Source: Actinomycetota bacterium
GTDB taxonomy: Bacteria > Actinomycetota > Actinomycetes > Propionibacteriales > Nocardioidaceae
Direction: 5' to 3'
Assembly (NCBI GenBank): GCA_009701885.1
Contig: WLJH01000001.1
Coordinates: 186,001-250,000 of the forward strand
DNA length: 64,000 bases
Under the pieces are notes generated by a model. The model worked only from the letters and a program-made list of their open reading frames with translations, was not told where the DNA came from and made no database searches. Each line of letters starts with the position of its first letter. Position 1 is the stretch's first letter. This document shows, piece after piece, positions 58,512 through 64,000 of this stretch. The position numbers and the translations under genes are program-made.

Positions 58512-58517
58512 TAGGGT
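58512..58517 (+). promoter_or_regulatory. -10 hexamer of pup (TAGGGT)
   Basis: TAGGGT lies seven bases before the pup ATG. It implies a leaderless pup-prcB-prcA transcript that starts independently of dop. Confidence 0.6.
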
Positions 58518-58524
58518 CGGAGGC

Positions 58525-58722
58525 ATGGCACAGGAGCAGAAGCAGCCGCGGCGCAACTCCGAGAACGAGGAGGCCGTCGAGACGGCCCCGGAGACCGACG
58601 TCGCGGAGCGCAAGGAAGCCCTCGACAGCGAGGTCGACGACATCCTCGACGAGATCGACGACGTGCTGGAGTCCAACGCCGAGGACTTCGTGAAGTCCTT
58701 CATCCAGAAGGGCGGGCAGTGA
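58525..58722 (+). CDS. pup: Prokaryotic ubiquitin-like protein Pup
   Basis: A 65-residue, largely disordered acidic protein that is attached to lysines of proteins to mark them for the proteasome. The C-terminal half forms the helix that binds ARC ([20 protein letters not shown]), and the end is [11 protein letters not shown]. The last Gln must be deamidated by Dop before ligation by PafA. Its stop codon overlaps the GTG start of prcB, so the substrate tag and the protease core are translationally coupled. Confidence 0.98.
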   Translation: MAQEQKQPRRNSENEEAVETAPETDVAERKEALDSEVDDILDEIDDVLESNAEDFVKSFIQKGGQ

Positions 58723-59582
58723 GCTTGAGCGACCCGCGCCTGCCCGCGTCGTTCCTCCAGCCCGGCTCCTCCTCCTTCAGCGACTTCCTCGCAGCCCAGG
58801 CCCCGGACCTGCTGCCGGGGCGTCGCACGGTGCCGCAGGGCAACGCCGCCGACCTCGCGCCGCACGGTACGACGATCGTCGCGGTGACCTTCCCCGGCGG
58901 CGTGCTGCTGGCCGGTGACCGCCGCGCGACCATGGGCAACATCATCGCCAGCCGCGACATCGAGAAGGTGTTCCCGACCGACGAGTTCTCCGCGGCCGGC
59001 ATCGCCGGCACCGCGGGCCTGGCCATCGAGCTCGTGCGGCTCTTCCAGACCGAGCTGGAGCACTACGAGAAGATCGAGGGCATCACCCTCTCGCTCGACG
59101 GCAAGGCCAACCGGCTCTCCACGATCATCCGGGGCAACCTCGGGATGGCCATGCAGGGCCTGGCCGTCGTCCCGCTCTTCGCCGGCTACGACCACGACCG
59201 CGTCGGCGGCCGGATCTTCTCCTACGACGTCACGGGCGGGCGCTACGAGGAGACCGGCTACCACGCCGTCGGCTCCGGCTCGCTCTTCGCCCGCGGCTCG
59301 CTGAAGAAGCTCTACCGCGCCGACCTCTCGCAGGACGACGCGGTCACCGTGGCCCTCGAGGCGCTCTACGACGCCGCCGACGACGACTCCGCCACGGGTG
59401 GCCCGGACGTCACCCGACGGATCTTCCCCATCGTCCACGTCATCACCGCCGACGGGGGGCAGCGGCTGACCCAGGAGGTCATCGGCGAGCTCGCGGAGCA
59501 GGTCGTCGCGGGCCGGATGAACCGGCCCGGCGGGCCGCACGCCCCCCTGAACCCGGGTCGGACCGAGGGAGGTCAGGCATGA
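58719..59582 (+). CDS. prcB: Proteasome beta subunit PrcB
   Basis: A 287-residue catalytic subunit of the 20S core. A propeptide of 50 residues precedes the autoprocessing site in [15 protein letters not shown], so Thr51 becomes the N-terminal nucleophile. Other active-site elements are the Asp in LLAGDRRAT and the Lys in IEKVF. Length and propeptide size are normal for actinobacteria. It overlaps pup by four bases and prcA by four bases (ATGA). Confidence 0.97.
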   Translation: MSLSDPRLPASFLQPGSSSFSDFLAAQAPDLLPGRRTVPQGNAADLAPHGTTIVAVTFPGGVLLAGDRRATMGNIIASRDIEKVFPTDEFSAAGIAGTAGLAIELVRLFQTELEHYEKIEGITLSLDGKANRLSTIIRGNLGMAMQGLAVVPLFAGYDHDRVGGRIFSYDVTGGRYEETGYHAVGSGSLFARGSLKKLYRADLSQDDAVTVALEALYDAADDDSATGGPDVTRRIFPIVHVITADGGQRLTQEVIGELAEQVVAGRMNRPGGPHAPLNPGRTEGGQA

Positions 59583-60361
59583 GCACCCCGTTCTACGTCT
59601 CGCCCGAGCAGCTGATGAAGGACCGGGCGGACTTCGCGCGCAAGGGCATCGCGCGCGGCCGCTCGGTCGTGGCGGTGCAGTACGCCGACGGCGTGCTCTT
59701 CGCCTCCGAGAACCCCTCCCAGGCGCTGCACAAGGTCTCGGAGATCTACGACCGGATCGCCTTCGCAGCCGTCGGTCGCTACAACGAGTTCGAGAACCTC
59801 CGCATCGCCGGGGTCCGGCTGGCCGACATGCGCGGCTACGCCTACGACCGCCGCGACGTCACCGGTCGCGGCCTGGCCAACGCCTACGCCCAGACCCTCG
59901 GCACGATCTTCTCCTCGGGCGGCGAGAAGCCCTACGAGGTCGAGATCTTCGTCGCCGAGATCGGTGCCGCCGCCGCGGACGACCAGATCTACCGCCTCAC
60001 CTACGACGGGCAGGTGGCCGACGAGCACGGCTACGCCGTCATGGGTGGCGCGGCGGAGGTCGTCGCGGCCTACCTGAGAGACCACTACACCGAGGGCTCC
60101 TCGCTCGAGGACGCGCTGCGCCTGGCCGTGGCGGCGCTGGGCCACACCGAGTCCGAGGACCGGGTCATCCCCGCCGAGGACCTCGAGGTCGCGGTGCTCG
60201 ACCGCACCCGGGTGCAGCCACGCAAGTTCACCCGGCTCCGGCCCGAGCGGCTCGAGACCGTGCTCGGCCCGCGCGAGCCGGCTCCCGCGGCGGCCGGCGC
60301 CGACGTACCTCCTGCGGAGCAGGCGGGGGGCGACGAGCCGCCGGTGGCCCCGCCCGGCTGA
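59579..60361 (+). CDS. prcA: Proteasome alpha subunit PrcA
   Basis: A 260-residue structural subunit that forms the outer rings and gate of the 20S core. It opens with [20 protein letters not shown], the gate-forming region, and has [20 protein letters not shown] as the first core strands. There is no N-terminal catalytic Thr. A C-terminal alanine/proline-rich tail is present, as is usual in actinobacteria. It is translated from the ATGA overlap with prcB. A 77-base gap with its own promoter separates it from pafA. Confidence 0.97.
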   Translation: MSTPFYVSPEQLMKDRADFARKGIARGRSVVAVQYADGVLFASENPSQALHKVSEIYDRIAFAAVGRYNEFENLRIAGVRLADMRGYAYDRRDVTGRGLANAYAQTLGTIFSSGGEKPYEVEIFVAEIGAAAADDQIYRLTYDGQVADEHGYAVMGGAAEVVAAYLRDHYTEGSSLEDALRLAVAALGHTESEDRVIPAEDLEVAVLDRTRVQPRKFTRLRPERLETVLGPREPAPAAAGADVPPAEQAGGDEPPVAPPG

Positions 60362-60426
60362 CACCGGCACCTGACGGCAGGGGTCACCCCGGGCGCCAAA
60401 CGCGTCCGGGGCGACCGCCCGACCCG

Positions 60427-60432
60427 TAGTGT
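60427..60432 (+). promoter_or_regulatory. -10 hexamer of pafA (TAGTGT)
   Basis: TAGTGT ends six bases before the pafA ATG, giving a leaderless transcript separate from the pup-prcBA unit. Confidence 0.55.
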
Positions 60433-60438
60433 TCTGGC

Positions 60439-61800
60439 ATGGACCGTCGGATCTTCGGGATCGAGAACGAGTACGGCGTCACGTGCACGTTCAAGGGTCA
60501 GCGCCGGCTCAGCCCCGACGAGGTGGCGCGCTACCTCTTCCGCAAGGTCGTGAGCTGGGGCCGCAGCAGCAACGTCTTCCTGCGCAACGGCGCGCGGCTC
60601 TACCTGGACGTGGGCAGCCACCCGGAGTACGCCACGCCCGAGTGCGACGACATCGTCGACCTCGTCACCCACGACAAGGCGGGGGAGCGGATCCTCGAGG
60701 GGCTGCTGCTCGACGCCGAGCAGCGGCTGCACGACGAGGGCATCGCCGGTGAGATCTACCTGTTCAAGAACAACACCGATTCCGCCGGCAACTCCTACGG
60801 CTGCCACGAGAACTACCTCGTCTCGCGCAACGGTGAGTTCAGCAAGCTCGCCGACGTCCTCATCCCGTTCCTGGTGACCCGGCAGATCATCGTCGGCGCC
60901 GGCAAGGTCACCCAGACCCCGCGCGGCGCCGGCTACAGCGTCAGCCAGCGCGCCGAGCACATCTGGGAGGGCGTGAGCAGCGCCACCACGCGCAGCCGCC
61001 CGATCATCAACACCCGCGACGAGCCGCACGCCGACGCCGAGAAGTACCGCCGCCTGCACGTGATCGTCGGCGACTCCAACATGAGCGAGACGACCACGCT
61101 GCTCAAGGTGGCCTCCGCCGACCTGGTGCTGCGGATGATCGAGGAGGGCGTGGTGATGCGCGACCTCACCATGGAGAACCCCATCCGCGCCATCCGCGAG
61201 ATCAGCCACGACACGACCGGTCGCCGCAAGGTCCGCCTTGCCAACGGTCGCGAGGCCAGCGCGCTGGAGATCCAAAGCGAGTACCTCTCCAAGGCGCGCG
61301 ACTTCGTCGACCGTCGCCAGATCTCCACCCCGGTCATCGAGCAGGCGCTGGACCTGTGGGAGCGCGGGCTGAAGGCCGTGGAGTCCGACGACCTCGGGCT
61401 GGTCGACAAGGAGATCGACTGGGTCATCAAGTGGAAGCTGATCGACGCCTACCGCGCCAAGCACGGCCTGCCCCTGGGCCACGCGCGCATCGCCCAGCTG
61501 GACCTGGCCTACCACGACATCCACCGCGGCCGCGGCCTCTACTACCTGCTGGAGAAGCGCGGCCTGGTCACCCGGGTCACCAGCGACCTGAAGACCTTCG
61601 AGGCCAAGTCCGTGCCGCCGCAGGACACCCGGGCCCGGCTGCGCGGGGAGTTCATCCGCAAGGCCCAGGAGCGCCGCCGCGACTTCACCGTCGACTGGGT
61701 GCACCTCAAGCTCAACGACCAGGCCCAGCGCACCGTCCTGTGCAAGGACCCCTTCCGCGCGTACGACGAGCGGGTGCAGCGGCTCATCGACAGCATGTGA
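60439..61800 (+). CDS. pafA: Pup-protein ligase PafA
   Basis: A 453-residue ligase that uses ATP to join the C-terminal Glu of Pup to substrate lysines. It starts with [20 protein letters not shown], containing the metal-binding Glu, and shares the [19 protein letters not shown] block with Dop but lacks the Dop loop. The C-terminal domain (about 395-453) holds the PafA-specific [18 protein letters not shown]. The paralogues pafA and dop flank pup and the proteasome genes, so the full conjugation cycle is encoded here. Confidence 0.97.
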   Translation: MDRRIFGIENEYGVTCTFKGQRRLSPDEVARYLFRKVVSWGRSSNVFLRNGARLYLDVGSHPEYATPECDDIVDLVTHDKAGERILEGLLLDAEQRLHDEGIAGEIYLFKNNTDSAGNSYGCHENYLVSRNGEFSKLADVLIPFLVTRQIIVGAGKVTQTPRGAGYSVSQRAEHIWEGVSSATTRSRPIINTRDEPHADAEKYRRLHVIVGDSNMSETTTLLKVASADLVLRMIEEGVVMRDLTMENPIRAIREISHDTTGRRKVRLANGREASALEIQSEYLSKARDFVDRRQISTPVIEQALDLWERGLKAVESDDLGLVDKEIDWVIKWKLIDAYRAKHGLPLGHARIAQLDLAYHDIHRGRGLYYLLEKRGLVTRVTSDLKTFEAKSVPPQDTRARLRGEFIRKAQERRRDFTVDWVHLKLNDQAQRTVLCKDPFRAYDERVQRLIDSM

Positions 61801-61802
61801 CG

Positions 61803-61808
61803 TAGGGT
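61803..61808 (+). promoter_or_regulatory. -10 hexamer of the FKBP lipoprotein gene (TAGGGT)
   Basis: TAGGGT begins three bases after the pafA stop and 41 bases before the GTG start at 61844. The leader of about 30 bases contains GAAGGA (61832-61837), an exception to the leaderless pattern. Confidence 0.5.
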
Positions 61809-61843
61809 TCCGGTTGCTCTGCTGCCCTCCCGAAGGAATCCCG

Positions 61844-62920
61844 GTGCCTCGACGCGTACGCCGACCGCTGGCCCTGCTGGTCGCCCCCGCCCTGCTCCTC
61901 CCTGCCCTGGCCGCCTGCGGCTCGGACGAGGACGACGGCTCCGGCGCGGGCCTGGCCGAGGTGGAGATCACCGGCGACGTGGGGGAGCCCCCGGTCGTGG
62001 AGTGGCCCGAGGACTACAGCGCCGGTGAGGCGGAGTCCGAGACGCTCGTGACCGGCGACGGCCCCGAGATCCCCGAGGACGGCACCGCGCTGGTCCACTA
62101 CTGGATCGGCAACGGCTTCGACCAGTCCGAGGCGCTGTCGACGTACACCGCGCTGCCCGAGGCGCTCGACCTCTCCAACGCCGAGCTGCCCGAGGCCCTC
62201 ACCGACCCGGTGGTCGGCGCGACGGTCGGTTCGCGCGTCGTCACCAGCGTCTCCGCCGAGGAGGTGTTCGGTGAGATCGGCAACCCGACCATCGGGGTCT
62301 CCAACGCCGACCCGCTGCTGATCGTCGTCGACGTGCTCGGCCCCACCCCGATCGAGGAGCCCTTCGTCGAGGAGGGCACCGGCTTCGCCCCCGACCTGGT
62401 CCTCGGCGAGGACGGCCGCCCCGAGGCGATGCGCTTCATGGGGCGTCCGCAGCCGACCGGCCAGCTCCAGGTGCAGACCCTGGTCGAGGGTGACGGCGAG
62501 AAGATCAAGGCCTCCGACGTGGTGATGGTCGACTACCTCGGCCAGGTCTACGCCAAGCCCAAGCCCTTCGACACCAGCTTCGACGGCCAGCCGCTCGTGC
62601 AGAGCCTCTCCGGCCTGGTCGAGGGCTGGCAGCAGGCGCTGGTCGGCAAGACCGTCGGCAGCCGGGTCGTCATCGCCGTCCCGCCGCGCCTGGGCTACGG
62701 CGCCGAGGGCAACGAGGGCGCCAAGATCAGCGGCACCGACACGATCTACTTCGTCATCGACGTCCTGGGCCGCGCACCCGAGCCGGTCGCCCCGGAGCCC
62801 GCCGAGGACGAGTCGCCGTCGGCCAGCCCGTCCGGCAGCCCGTCGGCCGAGGTGTCGCCGACCGACGACGCGACCCCGTCGCCGGCGGTCAGCGAGAGCC
62901 CCTCGGACGAGGAGTCCTGA
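61844..62920 (+). CDS. FKBP-type peptidyl-prolyl isomerase lipoprotein
   Basis: A 358-residue exported lipoprotein. The signal peptide ends in LLPALAACGS with the lipid-modified Cys at residue 25. A first FKBP-like domain (about 50-165) appears degenerate. The second (about 200-305) is complete, with VVMVDYLGQVYAKPKPFDTS, GLVEGWQQALVG and VPPRLGYGAEGN. A serine/proline/glutamate-rich tail follows. It should fold or stabilise envelope proteins. Genes of this type commonly lie between pafA and pafBC in actinobacteria. The GTG at 61844 is chosen for the GAAGGA site and the signal peptide. Confidence 0.92.
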   Translation: MPRRVRRPLALLVAPALLLPALAACGSDEDDGSGAGLAEVEITGDVGEPPVVEWPEDYSAGEAESETLVTGDGPEIPEDGTALVHYWIGNGFDQSEALSTYTALPEALDLSNAELPEALTDPVVGATVGSRVVTSVSAEEVFGEIGNPTIGVSNADPLLIVVDVLGPTPIEEPFVEEGTGFAPDLVLGEDGRPEAMRFMGRPQPTGQLQVQTLVEGDGEKIKASDVVMVDYLGQVYAKPKPFDTSFDGQPLVQSLSGLVEGWQQALVGKTVGSRVVIAVPPRLGYGAEGNEGAKISGTDTIYFVIDVLGRAPEPVAPEPAEDESPSASPSGSPSAEVSPTDDATPSPAVSESPSDEES

Positions 62921-62927
62921 CCCGCAG

Positions 62928-63899
62928 ATGAGCGTCCGCAAGAGCGAGCGGCTGATGAACCTGCTCATCATGCTGCTCGTCCAGCGGCACTACGTCCCCA
63001 AGGGGCGCATCCGGGAGATGATCTACCCCGGATCCTCCGACGAGGCGTTCGAGAAGATGTTCGAGCGCGACAAGGACGAGCTGCGCAGCCTCGGGGTGCC
63101 GGTCGAGATCGGCCAGATCGACGCCTACTTCGACGACGAGCCCGGCTACCGCATCCGTCCCGACGACCTCGCGCTGCCCGACATCGACCTCACCCCCGAC
63201 GAGGCGTCGGTGATCGGCCTGGCGACGCGCGTGTGGCAGCACGCCAAGCTCGCCGAGGCGACCACCGACGCGGTCCGCAAGCTCACCGCCCTCGGGGTCC
63301 CGGTCGACACCGCCGCACTCGACATCGTCGAGCCCCGGCTGGCCGCCGAGGAGCCCGCCTTCGACGTCTTCTGGGAGGCGGTGCAGGAGCGCCGTCCGGT
63401 GGCCTTCGACTACCGCACCGCCCAGGGCACCGAGACCACCACCCGGCACCTGCAGCCCTGGGGCGTCACCCGCTACGCCGGGCGCTGGTACGTCGTGGGC
63501 CTCGACACCGACCGCGGCGAGGAGCGGGTCTTCCGGCTCTCCCGCGTGCAGGGCGAGGCGCGTCCCGACGGTCCGCCCGCGGCGTACGACGTGCCGCCGG
63601 GCACCGACGTCTCGGCGCTCGCCCGACGGCTCGCGCCCCAGCCCGTGCACCAGCAGGCCTCGCTGCTCGTGCGGCGCGGGGCCGGCGTGCTGCTGCGCCG
63701 TGGCGCCGACAGCGTCGAGGAGGACGTCCCCGGCCCGGACGACCGCACCCGCTGGGACCGCGTCCGCGTGACCCGGGAGTCCCAGGGCCTGGTCGAGGAG
63801 GTGCTGACCCACGGCGACGCCGTCCTCGTGGAGGAGCCGGCCACCCTCCGCGCGGAGGTCGTACGCCGGCTCCGGGCCGTCGTGGGGGAGTCCGCATGA
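62928..63899 (+). CDS. pafB: WYL-domain transcriptional regulator PafB
   Basis: A 323-residue regulator with an N-terminal winged helix (ERLMNLLIMLLVQRHYVPKG, about 1-70), a central WYL domain including WGVTRYAGRWYVVGLDTD, and a C-terminal WCX-type extension. PafB acts with PafC; in mycobacteria the pair activates DNA-repair genes independently of RecA/LexA and is not needed for pupylation itself. The ATG is seven bases after the FKBP stop. Its stop overlaps the pafC start as ATGA. Confidence 0.94.
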   Translation: MSVRKSERLMNLLIMLLVQRHYVPKGRIREMIYPGSSDEAFEKMFERDKDELRSLGVPVEIGQIDAYFDDEPGYRIRPDDLALPDIDLTPDEASVIGLATRVWQHAKLAEATTDAVRKLTALGVPVDTAALDIVEPRLAAEEPAFDVFWEAVQERRPVAFDYRTAQGTETTTRHLQPWGVTRYAGRWYVVGLDTDRGEERVFRLSRVQGEARPDGPPAAYDVPPGTDVSALARRLAPQPVHQQASLLVRRGAGVLLRRGADSVEEDVPGPDDRTRWDRVRVTRESQGLVEEVLTHGDAVLVEEPATLRAEVVRRLRAVVGESA

Positions 63900-64000
63900 G
63901 CCCCGCCGGACCGACCTCCGCCGCTCCCGGCCCCGGGGCTCGCGACCAGGTGGCGCGGCTGCTCATGCTCGTGCCCTACCTCCACGCCCGCGGGACCGTG
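63896..64000 (+). CDS. pafC: WYL-domain transcriptional regulator PafC, N-terminal fragment (cut by window end)
   Basis: The first 35 codons are present. After a proline/glycine-rich start they read DQVARLLMLVPYLHARGTV, the opening helix of the PafC winged-helix domain. The ATG overlaps the pafB stop by four bases, the normal arrangement for this pair. Nothing can be said about the WYL part, which lies beyond the window. Confidence 0.85.
   Translation, partial: MSPAGPTSAAPGPGARDQVARLLMLVPYLHARGTV

Noticed and set aside
56916..61800. Glutamine synthetase-like annotation for dop and pafA
   Set aside because: Both share the carboxylate-amine ligase fold, but their sequence blocks and position around pup, prcB and prcA identify them as the pupylation enzymes.

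Overview
This 64 kb window is one contiguous stretch of a very GC-rich actinobacterial chromosome. It carries the marks of the group: mycothiol synthesis (mshC), a complete Pup-proteasome locus, PAC2, DUF3090, DUF3099, a guaB1-type gene and a fabG-fabI pair. From general knowledge of gene content and the style of its short intergenic repeats it most resembles Nocardioidaceae (Nocardioides-like), but that assignment is inference. I see no insertion sequence, prophage, CRISPR array or rRNA operon, and one tRNA gene. Gene density is high and most gene pairs are nearly touching or overlap by 1 to 8 bases.

Layout. 1-4.7 kb: 3' end of an enoyl-CoA hydratase, an ABC exporter, SURF1, moaA, a small cysteine protein and DUF3099. 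4.8-12.4 kb: dodecin, fabG-fabI, a SixA-like phosphatase, serB, an unknown protein, an orphan ABC ATPase, NfeD and its SPFH partner. 12.5-22.3 kb: a lipase-like hydrolase with a GDPD, catalase, a SpoIIE-type phosphatase with a sortase and an unknown protein, PEBP, a fused precorrin-2 dehydrogenase/uroporphyrinogen methyltransferase, a TrmH-family methylase and peptide deformylase. 22.4-34.7 kb: a coupled pair of acyl-CoA dehydrogenases behind a 17-bp palindrome, low-complexity helical proteins, DUF2252, galactokinase, GuaB1, a LysR effector domain without its DNA-binding part, a CxxC protein with a ten-codon leader, and an ABC-2 type exporter. 34.7-43.8 kb: tRNA-Leu(GAG), an M20 peptidase, DUF5703, aldo/keto reductase, uppP, corA, the phosphatase-DUF3090-SCO1664 trio leading into mshC, and PAC2. 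43.9-53.2 kb: metH with a HAD phosphatase, a secreted protein with a two-component system, a RecB-like nuclease and a site-2 protease. 53.3-64 kb: trmI, the proteasomal ATPase arc, a methyltransferase, dop, pup, prcB, prcA, pafA, an FKBP lipoprotein, pafB and the start of pafC.

How it works together. The last 11 kb is a protein-turnover system. Dop deamidates Pup, PafA attaches it to substrates, ARC unfolds them into the PrcA/PrcB core, and PafB/PafC is a neighbouring transcription factor that responds to DNA damage in mycobacteria. PAC2, 10 kb upstream of arc, belongs to the proteasome assembly chaperone superfamily.

Regulation. About thirty genes have a TAnnnT-like -10 hexamer only 6 to 9 bases before the start codon, which implies leaderless mRNAs and helps fix starts. 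Genes with a clear Shine-Dalgarno sequence (ABC exporter, SPFH, catalase, metH, arc, cobA fusion, FKBP) mostly lack that arrangement. The least explained DNA is a set of three short tandem arrays (21-22 bp units) lying directly on gene 3' ends, two compact divergent promoters whose -10 and -35 regions overlap, the ten-codon leader, and a secreted-protein/histidine-kinase/response-regulator unit whose sensor domain has atypical codon use.
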